A DNA stretch of 60,899 bases from Crocinitomicaceae bacterium (GTDB lineage Bacteria; Bacteroidota; Bacteroidia; Flavobacteriales_D; Parvicellaceae), in assembly GCA_002723085.1 (NCBI GenBank), contig PBNK01000031.1:1-60899 (forward strand), in the 5' to 3' direction. A model generated the notes under the pieces. It did not search any database. It had not been told where the DNA came from and saw only the letters and a list, made by a program, of their open reading frames with translations. Below, piece after piece: positions 32,734-42,151 of this stretch (the stretch's first letter is position 1; every line of letters begins with the position of its first letter). The translations under genes and the position numbers were made by a program.

Positions 32734-33231
32734 ATGAAAGTCAGTAAAAAACATACTATAACCATAAATAGTTCCATTGAAAAAACTTATAAAGCACCTA
32801 TATATTTAGATGTCAAAAAAATAATGACTGGTTATGGTCCATTACCAAAATCTGAGGGAGTAAAAGATGATGAAACTTGGGCCAATCCAAAAGGAGAAAG
32901 AACAGTTTTAGCCTTTGGAAAAAAATTATGTAATGAAAGAATAATTGAAAGAATTGAAAACAAATATTGGAAATATGAATTAACAGACTTTACGCAAAAA
33001 TCATTTTTTTTCGTCAAAAAAGTTACAGGAGAAATATGGGTTAATAACACAACAAAGAATCAATGTCTATTAACATCAAAATATACTTTCGACAATAAAA
33101 ACATATTAACCTTTCCAATAACATTTTTGTTTGTGAAAATTCTCTGGTCTGGTTTACAAAAAAAAGGGCTTAAAAACATGAAAATTCTTTCTGAAAACAA
33201 CACTAACTTTTATTACCCATTAAAAAACTAA
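32734..33231 (+). CDS. SRPBCC (START/Bet v1-like) domain protein
   Basis: A 165-residue protein. The N-terminal strand ITINSSIEKTYKAPIYLDVKKIM and following GPLPKSEGV, WANPKGERTVLAFGKKL, ERIIERIENKYWKYEL strands fit the SRPBCC helix-grip fold that binds hydrophobic ligands. No catalytic motif is visible. The gene is divergent from the hydroxylase and converges on the 69-residue membrane protein, overlapping it by 4 bases. A role in handling a lipid or isoprenoid product of this neighbourhood is plausible but inferred. Confidence 0.75.
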   Translation: MKVSKKHTITINSSIEKTYKAPIYLDVKKIMTGYGPLPKSEGVKDDETWANPKGERTVLAFGKKLCNERIIERIENKYWKYELTDFTQKSFFFVKKVTGEIWVNNTTKNQCLLTSKYTFDNKNILTFPITFLFVKILWSGLQKKGLKNMKILSENNTNFYYPLKN

Positions 33232-33437
33232 TTCTTTAATTTTTTTAGATATATATATAACAAGGGCAAATAAAGTATTGCTGCAACAACTGAAATATGC
33301 CATCCTTTTGTAATAAAAGAACATTCTAATAGTTCTATTCTTTCTTGAGTAGCAAACAATCCTCCTATAATCAACCCTAAAAAGAAATAACTGAATAATA
33401 TGAATGGTAAATGATAAAATATTTTCTTAAATGTCAT
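33228..33437 (-). CDS. Small two-helix membrane protein, unknown (69 aa)
   Basis: A 69-residue protein with two transmembrane segments (about residues 10-28 and 46-64) joined by an ERIELLECSFITKGWH loop. It follows the CruF-like gene on the minus strand after a 35-base gap, so it probably belongs to the same transcript. I do not recognise a family. Confidence 0.6.
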   Translation of the reverse strand: MTFKKIFYHLPFILFSYFFLGLIIGGLFATQERIELLECSFITKGWHISVVAAILYLPLLYIYLKKLKN

Positions 33438-33472
33438 TTGATATTTATTTTATAATTGATATAGTTCCATAA

Positions 33473-34213
33473 TTATAAATTTATAGATATAAGTACCCAC
33501 GATAATATAGGAACATCTATTAAAACGATTAACCATAATAAAAGGCTTTTATTAATTTGTTTCCAACCAGATCTATTTTCAACCCACCTAAATTGGAAGG
33601 AAAACACAAAGACAAAGACAAACCATGAAATATAATTTATCAAGGGAATACCAAACCACCTGGTTGGATATCTAGATTCTTGAAAATTTTCTTTAAAAAA
33701 ATCATATACCCAATTATCTGGAGTAATCAAATGAGTATTCTCAGTAAAATTATAAGGGATTACATCACCTTCAATAACTTTTGTTTGATCAGGAGCTACC
33801 CAAATCCACCAATTGTAAACTGTAGCTAAAGGATCCATCATTAAATCAAGCATTAAAGCAAGTAATCCATCAACAAAAGCAAAACAAAGCAAACCTCCAA
33901 AAATAGAGTAGCTTTCAAAGTTTTTAATATATAAACGATTTGTTATCTCCATAATAATATATACTAATGCAACCCAAGAAAGAGGGTTAGCCAATGGTAT
34001 TTCAAAAAAATAAATATGAAATCCAGGGTAAACATAGGCCCCTGATAAAACTCCAAAATTCTCACAACCAGCTGATAAAACAAACCCAGCTGTAAACTCT
34101 CTTACAGTTTTAGCAATCCCATAACTTAAATAAGAGTGATATACACAAATAATAAAAATTATAAAACATCCTATTTCAAAAGTATATTTAAAAAATTCAG
34201 GGTTTAATACCAT
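33473..34213 (-). CDS. Carotenoid biosynthesis protein, CruF/bisanhydrobacterioruberin-hydratase-like
   Basis: A 246-residue membrane protein with about seven helices. Family features are GCENFGVLSGAYVYPG, FEIPLANPLSWVALVYIIME, a DPLATVYNWWIW block and RWFGIPLINYISWFVF. CruF homologues hydrate the psi end of carotenoids (1,2-hydratase) in the membrane. Between the WWIW and GIPL blocks there is a loop of about 45 residues rich in Thr/Asp/Asn that looks longer than usual. No crtB, crtI or crtY gene is present in the window, so its carotenoid would be supplied from elsewhere. The family call is good; exact reaction unproven. Confidence 0.75.
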   Translation of the reverse strand: MVLNPEFFKYTFEIGCFIIFIICVYHSYLSYGIAKTVREFTAGFVLSAGCENFGVLSGAYVYPGFHIYFFEIPLANPLSWVALVYIIMEITNRLYIKNFESYSIFGGLLCFAFVDGLLALMLDLMMDPLATVYNWWIWVAPDQTKVIEGDVIPYNFTENTHLITPDNWVYDFFKENFQESRYPTRWFGIPLINYISWFVFVFVFSFQFRWVENRSGWKQINKSLLLWLIVLIDVPILSWVLISINL

Positions 34214-34231
34214 TTTTTAATTATTGAAAAT

Positions 34232-34265
34232 CAAAATTAGATACATTTCTAATAAAAAATAACAA
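34232..34265 (-). promoter_or_regulatory. Possible TAnnTTTG promoter of the CruF-like gene
   Basis: On the minus strand a TAATTTTG element (34239-34232) lies 18 bases before the CruF-like start, with a TTG 23 bases further upstream (34265-34263). The spacing is at the wide end of the consensus range. Confidence 0.4.
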
Positions 34266-34275
34266 TCTTTAAGTT

Positions 34276-34677
34276 ATGAATTATATACTAAAAATCATCA
34301 TACTATTTTCTAGCTTGATAAGTTGTAGTAATAATCTTGAGCCTAATGAGACTCTTTTAGAAAGCAACTGCAATTGTACAGATTTAATTTTAGATGAATC
34401 ATATAATCATTTTTTTTTAGACGATCGGACATTACCATTTACAGGAACATGTTATCAATACTTTAAAAATGGGAAAATCTCAATCAGTAAACAATTTCAA
34501 GAGGGTAAAATGGAAGGCGAAATGATTCGTTACAATAAAAATGGAACAATTAAATCAGTGATGAATTTCCAACAAAACAAAATTAATGGGAAAGCAATTA
34601 TTTATGACTCCTTTGGGAAAGACAGCATAATTATACATTATAAAAACGGGAAACAGGTAAATAAAGAAGTTAATTAA
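34276..34677 (+). CDS. Lipoprotein with MORN-like (YwqK-type) repeats
   Basis: A 133-residue protein with a lipoprotein signal (ILFSSLISC, Cys at about residue 17) and an Asn/Cys-containing linker. It then has three tandem short repeats of the YxNGK/xxGxxxGExxxYxxxGxI kind: YFKNGKISISKQFQEGKMEGEMIRYN, NGTIKSVMNFQQNKINGKAIIYD and a final KNGKQV. These resemble the MORN_2/YwqK repeats common in Bacteroidota surface lipoproteins. Function is unknown. Its 3' end overlaps the convergent ABC-F gene by 8 bases. Confidence 0.8.
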   Translation: MNYILKIIILFSSLISCSNNLEPNETLLESNCNCTDLILDESYNHFFLDDRTLPFTGTCYQYFKNGKISISKQFQEGKMEGEMIRYNKNGTIKSVMNFQQNKINGKAIIYDSFGKDSIIIHYKNGKQVNKEVN

Positions 34678-36541
34678 GAGTTTCCATTTGAGTTGACAGT
34701 TCATCCCACTCTTTATATCCCTTGTCAATCTTTACTTTTAATTCATTAATCTGCTTTTGAGCATCATCTAAATCATTTGAAATAGTAATTTGATACAATT
34801 TGCTTTCTAATTCAGCTAAAGTATTTTCCCAATTACTAATTTTTTTCTCAGTTGATTTAAGTTGATTCATCAATTTTTTAGGATTAATATTTTTTGGCTT
34901 ACTAGTTGAAGATGGCTTTTGAACTACGCTATCTTCATCATAATAACTAGATAAAAATTGATTAACTGACTCATGATATATCTTCAATTTTTTATCTTTT
35001 ATATAATAAACTTTTTCAGTTAATCCATCCAAGAAATCTCTGTCGTGAGAAACAATAAGCAACGTACCAGTATAGGTTTTTAAAGCATCCTTAAGTATTT
35101 CTTTAGACACCATATCTAAATGATTAGTTGGTTCATCTAAAACAAGAAAGTTATAGGGTTGAAGCAATAATTTACACAGCGACAACCTTGTTTTTTCACC
35201 ACCCGAAAGCACCATTACTTTTTTATCTACATCATCACCAGAAAATAAAAAAGAACCTAAAATTTGTCTTATTTTTTTTCTTACTTCACCTACTGCAACA
35301 TCATCAATAATCTCAAAAACAGTTTTATTTGGATTCAATTTATGAGCTTCATCCTGAGCAAAATATCCAAGCATAACTTGATGACCCAGTTCAATACTTC
35401 CTTCGTGTTCTAAATCATTGACAAGAGATTTTATTAAGGTTGATTTTCCTGTACCATTTTTCCCTATCAATGATATTTTATCACCTCTTGTAATTGAAAA
35501 ATCAGCATCTTTAAATACCAAATGATCTCCATATCTTTTGGTAAGAGCAGTTGCTTTTATGGTTTGTTTTCCAGAATGTGAAGGTTCAGGAAATTGAAAT
35601 TTAATTTGATCTGTCTCTAATTGATCAACTTCTATCTCTTCAATTTTATCTAGTTTTTTAATTAAACTTTGTGCAAAAGCAGCTTTATTTTTCTTTGCTC
35701 TAAATTTATTGATCAGTTCTTGGGTGTGTTTAACCATTTTATCCTGATTCTTTTTAGCAGCTATTTGCGTAATAATTTCTTCCTCTCTTTGAATTAAGTA
35801 TTTTGAGTAATTACAAGAATAATCATAAGACTTGCCATTAGCCAATTCAATGGTTCTATTGGTAATGAAATCTAAAAATCTTCTATCGTGAGAAATCAAT
35901 AGGATCACACCAGGATAAACTTTTAGATACTTCTCTAACCATTGGATGGATTCGATATCAAGATGATTTGTAGGTTCGTCTAAAAGAATAATATCTGGTT
36001 TTTGAATAAGTAGCTTTGCTAACTCTACTCTCATTTTCCAACCACCTGAAAACTGCTTATAAGGTAAATCTAACTCACTTTGTTCAAAGCCTAATCCCTT
36101 AAGGAGGAGTTCTGCATCTTTAACCAAGTTATCACCATCCAAATGAACCAATTCTTCATTAAGTTCAGTAAGTTCATCTAAAATGGCTAAATATGAACTT
36201 GATTCATAATCTGTTCTTTCAATCAATTCTTTATTAATGAATTCTAACCTATTGTTAATGGTTAAAATACGTTTATTAGATTCAACCACTTCTTTAAGAA
36301 TGACCTCGCTTGAATTAACATTAAGTTCTTGAGGTAAGTATCCAATAGTGTATCCTTTTGGTAAATGTACATCTCCACTAGATGGTGTTTCTTGACCAAT
36401 CAACAACTTTAAAAGAGTAGATTTACCAGCACCATTTTTACCGACAACTCCAATTTTATCTTTGGGTTTAATCTGTAAGGTAATATCCTTATAAAGGTCT
36501 CTTCCTCCAAAATTAACCGATATGTTTTGTAAACTAATCAT
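34670..36541 (-). CDS. ABC-F family ATPase (Uup-like)
   Basis: A 623-residue protein with two ABC domains and no membrane helices. Domain 1: GKNGAGKSTLLKLL (about residues 37-50), FSGGWKMRVELAKLL signature, LLDEPTNHLD. Domain 2: GKNGTGKSTLIKSL (about 348), LSGGEKTRLSLCKLL, LVLDEPTNHLD. The inter-domain arm is the P-site-tRNA-interaction-motif region (KKNQDKMVKHTQELINKFRAKKNKAAFAQS). A C-terminal coiled coil (about residues 555-623) points to the Uup branch. It acts on the ribosome or on DNA stability rather than in transport. Confidence 0.95.
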   Translation of the reverse strand: MISLQNISVNFGGRDLYKDITLQIKPKDKIGVVGKNGAGKSTLLKLLIGQETPSSGDVHLPKGYTIGYLPQELNVNSSEVILKEVVESNKRILTINNRLEFINKELIERTDYESSSYLAILDELTELNEELVHLDGDNLVKDAELLLKGLGFEQSELDLPYKQFSGGWKMRVELAKLLIQKPDIILLDEPTNHLDIESIQWLEKYLKVYPGVILLISHDRRFLDFITNRTIELANGKSYDYSCNYSKYLIQREEEIITQIAAKKNQDKMVKHTQELINKFRAKKNKAAFAQSLIKKLDKIEEIEVDQLETDQIKFQFPEPSHSGKQTIKATALTKRYGDHLVFKDADFSITRGDKISLIGKNGTGKSTLIKSLVNDLEHEGSIELGHQVMLGYFAQDEAHKLNPNKTVFEIIDDVAVGEVRKKIRQILGSFLFSGDDVDKKVMVLSGGEKTRLSLCKLLLQPYNFLVLDEPTNHLDMVSKEILKDALKTYTGTLLIVSHDRDFLDGLTEKVYYIKDKKLKIYHESVNQFLSSYYDEDSVVQKPSSTSKPKNINPKKLMNQLKSTEKKISNWENTLAELESKLYQITISNDLDDAQKQINELKVKIDKGYKEWDELSTQMETLN

Positions 36542-36571
36542 AAAAAAAAGCCCCTATAGGAGCTTTTTTAT
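36542..36571 (-). terminator. Terminator of the gld operon
   Basis: On the minus strand a 6-bp stem (36564-36559 with 36554-36549, one wobble) around a TATA loop is followed by eight T residues. It lies 18 bases after the gldN stop. Confidence 0.85.
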
Positions 36572-36588
36572 TGGTAAAATAATTTTTT

Positions 36589-37518
36589 CTAATAATGCCA
36601 AAGATCATGCTCTTTTTCAAACATTTCTTGCTTAATTCTCTCAGATTCTAGTAAAGCATTCAAGCCTGTCCAACTAGGAGATATTTTTCTATCAAACATA
36701 TTGCTTTCTTTAGAAATATAACTTGAAAACTCACGTTTCATAAACAAGTCATTAAAACTCATTTTTTGAGCATCATTTTGTGGATTAAATACTGAATAAC
36801 GTTGAAATATATACCTACAATCAGGAAAATAAACCCAAAACAAACGCTTTATACCTTCAATCTCACCATTTAATTTATTTTTTGCATAAACAACAGGAGC
36901 AATACCAATAATTCTTACATCCATTACTGATCTTTGTTTGTCAAAAAACCAATCTTCCTTTATTTCATATCTTATAATATCAGCAGAAGTATATGGTGTG
37001 GGAACCTCAACAGGATAAGGTTTGTTAGTAGCCGGATCATAAACTGGATCATCATTTAAATCTAAACTATCTTCTGTTTTGTAAGTGTTAAAAAACCCAT
37101 TCAATTGTTTAACAAAATCAGGATCACTAACATTTCCAGTTTTAGATTTTACAGGAAATCTAAATTTATCATCTTGAGTAACACCTTCATCATAAATTGT
37201 AAGTTCTTTTTCAACCAATACAGCTTGCTTAAGAACATCAAAAAGAGAAATTCTATCAGATGTGGGCTCAATTGGATAGAACAATTTATGATTCATTTTT
37301 TCTCGAACATCAAGTACTCTCCAAACTCTTTTCGCCCACATTACGTCAGCCTGACGCATGTGAATATAAGGGACAACTCTTTTAGTTGGAAGGTGTTCTT
37401 GAATATAAAAACCATCCATAACTGAAGACTGCTGCATATTAGAACCTGGTAATTGAGCAGAACAAAATAATGATAAAAATGTAAAAAATGATAAAAATTT
37501 AATCTGTTTCATAACCAT
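36589..37518 (-). CDS. gldN: Type IX secretion component GldN
   Basis: A 309-residue protein with a signal peptide (about residues 1-21). It has the PorN/GldN pattern: DGFYIQEHLPTKRVVPYIHMRQADVMWAKRVWRVLDVREKMNHKLFYP, ISLFDVLKQ, and later IRYEIKEDWFFDKQRSVMDVRIIGIAPV. GldN forms the periplasmic ring with GldK at the outer membrane in the T9SS core. It is the last gene of sprF-gldK-gldL-gldM-gldN, 5 bases after gldM and followed by a terminator. Confidence 0.96.
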   Translation of the reverse strand: MVMKQIKFLSFFTFLSLFCSAQLPGSNMQQSSVMDGFYIQEHLPTKRVVPYIHMRQADVMWAKRVWRVLDVREKMNHKLFYPIEPTSDRISLFDVLKQAVLVEKELTIYDEGVTQDDKFRFPVKSKTGNVSDPDFVKQLNGFFNTYKTEDSLDLNDDPVYDPATNKPYPVEVPTPYTSADIIRYEIKEDWFFDKQRSVMDVRIIGIAPVVYAKNKLNGEIEGIKRLFWVYFPDCRYIFQRYSVFNPQNDAQKMSFNDLFMKREFSSYISKESNMFDRKISPSWTGLNALLESERIKQEMFEKEHDLWHY

Positions 37519-37523
37519 TGTGT

Positions 37524-39542
37524 TTATTGTAACTTAATTATGATTCCACCCTTAAGTGGATAAGGTGAACCGCTTGGACCTTTAACCATAATGTCAGAAA
37601 AGGTAAGGTTTCCTCCTTTTGGAACCGTACCAATTAATGCTTTCATTTTAGGAGTCAATCTATTTGATTTGGATGTTAAACTTACAGGGCTACCTCCTTT
37701 AATAACATTCAACATAAATCCTTTAACCTCATAAGTAACATTTAAGGGACTATTCCCCAATTTAGCTTTAATAACACTAAACCTTTTTGCATTTGCTTTT
37801 GTCATTCTTCCACCCGACTGGCCTCCAAATTCTGGTGTTGGATCAGGAAGAGGGAAAACTCTGAATTTTTCATTTGTTAATTCATTATTTTTTCCGGTAT
37901 CATCTTGTCCTGTTACAATTATTTGAACTTCTTTAAGTCTTGGATTAGAAACAGTAGCAATATAGTTCCCATCTTTATCTGGTTTAGAAGTTATACTACA
38001 ACCTTTACAACTTACTTTAACTTTTTCTGGATTATAACCAGAAGCAGAAACCTTTATTTTGTTTTTCCAACCCAAATATAATACTTGTAAATCAGCAGCT
38101 GAAATCGCGGCATTTGGTGCACCAACAGAATAATTAAATTTCCAAGGTTTCCATTTTTTAACGCCTTTTTCTTCAACTGCTATTTCTCCAACTAAAACAT
38201 GATCTCCTACACCACCAGACAACCTTACTTCTTCACCTGCTTTTCCTGTGAACTCAATAGCTTCAGATGTTTTAGTAGTATCATCAATCCAATATTTCAA
38301 CTCCATTGCTTCAGTTGAATCATAGGCAGCAATCATTACTTTTAAACCTAGTGAATCCCCTTGATTTATGTAAGATGTAGATGAAAATGCTAATGGATCA
38401 ATCTTATTAAAGTTAAATGATTGAACTTTAACTCTAGAAGCAATTAATTGAGAAGCTAAAGTTTGAACTTGAAGTACATCTGATCTTACTGACGTCATGA
38501 CTGCTGAAGCTGCAACAATTGGTGCATGGTCAAACTGACCGAAAATCCAAGGATATTCTTCACCATGATTCATTACTTTTTGCGGTATAGTCATCCTAAC
38601 AAAAATATCTCTAATAACATCTTTGTCTTCTGGACCTATTTTACCTTCTTTAACTTGAATATCCATTACAGAATCTACTAATGTTGTAAATGCATTCTCA
38701 TCTTGTTCAGTAATAAGAAATTCAGGATCAGCAATCATTGAGGTGTCAAATTCATACGTTTTAATTTCTCCTGTTTTTTTATCTGTGTATTCATGGTTGG
38801 CAATCAACGAAATTAGGTCATTTCTGTAATGAATTAAATTCTCCATCATGTGAAGACCTTCTGGTGCTATCATTTCAAAACTCTCTCCAGCTAATAGTCG
38901 TGTTGGGGTATCGTAATCATCTTTCTTAGAATAACCTGAAAGATCTTTAATATGAATGTAACCTAATTCATCTACATCAAATAAGTTGTTGTGGTATTCC
39001 CCTTCTTCTTCATGATGACCACCCTCTCCGTGATCTTCATGAACAACTAGTCCTAAAGAATTAACTTTATCAGCTAATGCTTTAATCTTCGATTGTCCTG
39101 ATGATTTAGCACTTTCGTCTTTACCACTATTTTTGAGAACCGCCTCATTCATATTAGCGTACTCTATATCTTCAAAATCTTCAAAAGTAGTGGAAGCATC
39201 TGCAGCAGAAATTAATAGATATAAGTTTCTTTTAACTAAATCATTACACATGTCTCTAGTTAAATTTATAACTTCATCATTGGTTTTCTTATGAGCTTCA
39301 ACTCTAGCAATTTCTTTTGGAGCTGCACCAGTTGATTTTAAAGTTGCTAAACTGATATCAAAAACTTCATTTATATTTTGATTGTAATCTTCTGTTTGCT
39401 TTATACTTTTTTCAATTTTATTATTTAAAGTAACAAAAGCATTGATAATTTCCTTAGAAACATTCATAGCCAAAAGAGCCATAAGTACTAAGTACATTAA
39501 TCCAACCATTTTCTGTCTTGGGGTTTCTTTACCGCCTCCCAT
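37524..39542 (-). CDS. gldM: Type IX secretion motor protein GldM (long form)
   Basis: A 672-residue protein with a short cytoplasmic GGGKETPRQKMV start, one transmembrane helix (about residues 12-30, LMYLVLMALLAMNVSKEI) and a large periplasmic part ending in the PorM/GldM C-terminal domains. The family is usually near 515 residues; the additional about 150 residues lie in the N-terminal periplasmic region and include an acidic His-rich segment (about residues 168-186, five His). With GldL it forms the proton-driven motor of T9SS and gliding. Confidence 0.95.
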   Translation of the reverse strand: MGGGKETPRQKMVGLMYLVLMALLAMNVSKEIINAFVTLNNKIEKSIKQTEDYNQNINEVFDISLATLKSTGAAPKEIARVEAHKKTNDEVINLTRDMCNDLVKRNLYLLISAADASTTFEDFEDIEYANMNEAVLKNSGKDESAKSSGQSKIKALADKVNSLGLVVHEDHGEGGHHEEEGEYHNNLFDVDELGYIHIKDLSGYSKKDDYDTPTRLLAGESFEMIAPEGLHMMENLIHYRNDLISLIANHEYTDKKTGEIKTYEFDTSMIADPEFLITEQDENAFTTLVDSVMDIQVKEGKIGPEDKDVIRDIFVRMTIPQKVMNHGEEYPWIFGQFDHAPIVAASAVMTSVRSDVLQVQTLASQLIASRVKVQSFNFNKIDPLAFSSTSYINQGDSLGLKVMIAAYDSTEAMELKYWIDDTTKTSEAIEFTGKAGEEVRLSGGVGDHVLVGEIAVEEKGVKKWKPWKFNYSVGAPNAAISAADLQVLYLGWKNKIKVSASGYNPEKVKVSCKGCSITSKPDKDGNYIATVSNPRLKEVQIIVTGQDDTGKNNELTNEKFRVFPLPDPTPEFGGQSGGRMTKANAKRFSVIKAKLGNSPLNVTYEVKGFMLNVIKGGSPVSLTSKSNRLTPKMKALIGTVPKGGNLTFSDIMVKGPSGSPYPLKGGIIIKLQ

Positions 39543-39579
39543 ATCTTATATATGTTTAATTATTAGTACTTAGTTAAAT

Positions 39580-40467
39580 TTATTTATTAACGTTCATTGC
39601 TGAAAGCATATTACCATAAACTGTGTTTAATGATTCTAAGTTTTCTGTCAATTGCGCCATAGTTTCTTTATACTTTCTTGTATCATCAAGAGAAGAATGT
39701 AAGTTCCCCATTAATTCATTAATACCAGTATACATTTCATTACTTACATTAAGGTGCTCATTGGCCCCTTTAACTTGCATTTCATAAACATTATTTAATG
39801 CAGCTAAATTGGTAGATACTTTCTCCAATTGTTCAGTATAATTAGTATCAGTATTAGTTGACGCAGTAAGTTGTTCTACAGTATTAGCAGCTTTTTCATA
39901 AGCATCACCTAATTGATTTGCTTTTTCTGAAATTGAAGATGATGCCTTCTCATAAACTCCACCCATTTCACCAACTTTAGCAGATGCACCTTTTAGGCTA
40001 TCAACATATTCCTCAGTAGCATCAGAAGCAGATGAAATGTCACCTAATTTATTTGCATTTTCACTTAAATTTCTCATTCCGGAACCAAGACTTTCTATTA
40101 ACTCAGGCTCAATTTTGGCTTTAGCCAACATGTTGTCTAACTGTTCAATTACAGTATCATCATTAACAACAGTATCATCACTACTAATATCTGGAAGAGC
40201 ATGTACATCATCATCTTCACCATGTCCCATTGCTAATTCGGGATAAGCTAAAGTCCAGTCAATTTCTTCGTGTAAAGGCTCAAATGCAGAAAGTATAAAT
40301 ATAACAGCCTCAATTCCTAGACCACCAATCAACATTATTGTGGCACCTGGCCAGTGTTGAATTTTAAACATGGCTCCAACAATTACTACTGCTCCACCCC
40401 AACCATATACAAATTTCATTATGGTTTTAAATTGCTTACTTTCAAAAAAACTATTTCCGCTGCTCAT
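39580..40467 (-). CDS. gldL: Type IX secretion motor protein GldL (long form)
   Basis: A 295-residue protein with two inner-membrane helices near the N-terminus (FVYGWGGAVVIVGAMFKIQHWPGATIMLIGGLGIEAVIFILS, about residues 18-60). The Glu in the second helix is the presumed proton-path residue. A long acidic and helical cytoplasmic tail follows. Typical members are roughly 200-220 residues; here the coiled-coil tail (about residues 115-290, rich in Asn, Ser and Glu) is extended. It partners GldM in the motor. Confidence 0.95.
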   Translation of the reverse strand: MSSGNSFFESKQFKTIMKFVYGWGGAVVIVGAMFKIQHWPGATIMLIGGLGIEAVIFILSAFEPLHEEIDWTLAYPELAMGHGEDDDVHALPDISSDDTVVNDDTVIEQLDNMLAKAKIEPELIESLGSGMRNLSENANKLGDISSASDATEEYVDSLKGASAKVGEMGGVYEKASSSISEKANQLGDAYEKAANTVEQLTASTNTDTNYTEQLEKVSTNLAALNNVYEMQVKGANEHLNVSNEMYTGINELMGNLHSSLDDTRKYKETMAQLTENLESLNTVYGNMLSAMNVNK

Positions 40468-40564
40468 GATAATTTATTTTTTATGTTTATTAAATGTTTT
40501 AAGTTATGTAAATTTAAAATTAATAGTTAATGTAAGTGTATTTTATACAATTATTTAATGTAAA

Positions 40565-42064
40565 TTAAAAATCGCCTTCTTTATTTGGCCCACCTCTTCC
40601 TAAATGATTCATAACACTTCTAAATCCAATGTATGATTTAGCAGTATCTTGGTACTCATATGAACGAGTTCCGGTTTGAAGAAAATAACCAATATCTTTC
40701 CATGAACCACCTCTAATTACTTTTCTTTTCATTGAAGGGGAATCATGATCTAAAGCATGATAAATATATTCAGTATTCATATCGTGTCCAAATTCGTACA
40801 TTGACTCGTCATAAGCTGTTCTGCACCACTCGGAAACATTTCCAGCCATACAGTATAACCCAAAATCATTAGGATGGTACGAATTTGCTTTTACAGTATG
40901 ATATCCACCATCTTCCATATACCTTCCACGAATAGGTTTGAAATTACCTAAGAAACACCCTCTTTTATTCCTAATGTAAGGTCCTCCCCAAGGATAAGGG
41001 CTTAAATCTAAACCTCCTCTAGCTGCATATTCCCACTCAGTTTCACTAGGCAATCTAAAGTCTTGTACGAAAGATTGACCTCTACCTTTTCTAAAGTTAT
41101 TTAACAACTGTGTTCTCCACACATTGAAAGCATTTGCTTGCTGCCAAGTAACTCCAACAACAGGATAATCATCATAAGCAGGATGCCAAAAATACATGTT
41201 AGCCATATGTTCATTATCACTATATGTAAAATCATGAATCCAACATAAGGTATCAGGATAAACGTTAATAATTTCTTCAATGATGAACCTTGTTCTATCC
41301 TCGTGACCTCTAATTGCATTGTGTTGACCTTTTTTATTTCTGTGTCCTAAATCTTTATCTTTTCCCCTTTGTATTGTTCCATCTTGTGGATAAGGCAAGC
41401 CAGTATTGTTCATCTTTTGTCTGTGGGTAGCGTCATCATCAAAATCTTCATTAGAAACCATATTAATTTGAGGTCGGCCTTTTTTAGCGGCCTCTTGCAA
41501 ATCAATCCAATAATATTTAAACATTAACTTTCTAGTATCAATCTCTTTTCTATTATAAAATTGTTGCCTGTCGTCTAAAAACAATGGCTTTAATGCAATA
41601 ACCTGCTCAGCATTTCGATCATTTTCACTATGTGCAATCCAAGTTAATCTTTCAGCCCAATTTAGCCTCCACTCAGATGGATCTTTTTCTTGAAGTTCAT
41701 TATCATAAGTAGGTACCAACCAAGTTTCATTATCTTCTTCACCTAAAATTCTTCTAGCAAGAGAATCTCTTACCCAATAAACAAATTGACGATATTCATT
41801 GTTTGTTATTTCAGTTTGATCCATATAAAATGCTCCGACAGAAACTGTCTTAGTTTTACTAGTGTGGGAGCCTGGTACATCTTGATCACTTTGGCCCATA
41901 TTAAACCCACCTGCTGGTATGTACAGCATACCATAAGGATCAGTAGAGTAGTAAGGCATTCTCCCCTGAACTCCAATGACTTCACCATATTGATCTGCAC
42001 CAGTAACACAACTTGTGATTATAAAGGCTATCGATAAAAAATAAAATAACTTTTTCATGTTCAA
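40565..42064 (-). CDS. gldK: Type IX secretion lipoprotein GldK
   Basis: A 499-residue lipoprotein (FIITSC, Cys at residue 19) with a formylglycine-generating-enzyme/sulfatase-modifying-factor fold: YIPAGGFNMGQSDQD, FYMDQTEITNNEYRQFVYW, VGVTWQQANAFNVW, RLPSETEWEYAARGG, and GNVSEWCRTAYDES. GldK (PorK) builds the outer-membrane-attached ring with GldN. It follows the sprF-like gene on the minus strand and is followed by gldL. Confidence 0.97.
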   Translation of the reverse strand: MNMKKLFYFLSIAFIITSCVTGADQYGEVIGVQGRMPYYSTDPYGMLYIPAGGFNMGQSDQDVPGSHTSKTKTVSVGAFYMDQTEITNNEYRQFVYWVRDSLARRILGEEDNETWLVPTYDNELQEKDPSEWRLNWAERLTWIAHSENDRNAEQVIALKPLFLDDRQQFYNRKEIDTRKLMFKYYWIDLQEAAKKGRPQINMVSNEDFDDDATHRQKMNNTGLPYPQDGTIQRGKDKDLGHRNKKGQHNAIRGHEDRTRFIIEEIINVYPDTLCWIHDFTYSDNEHMANMYFWHPAYDDYPVVGVTWQQANAFNVWRTQLLNNFRKGRGQSFVQDFRLPSETEWEYAARGGLDLSPYPWGGPYIRNKRGCFLGNFKPIRGRYMEDGGYHTVKANSYHPNDFGLYCMAGNVSEWCRTAYDESMYEFGHDMNTEYIYHALDHDSPSMKRKVIRGGSWKDIGYFLQTGTRSYEYQDTAKSYIGFRSVMNHLGRGGPNKEGDF

Positions 42065-42151
42065 TATCTTAAATTATTATTCACTACAGAACATAACATA
42101 TCCATAGAGAATGAACTTATAACGTATATAAATTTATTTTGTTTCATTAAT

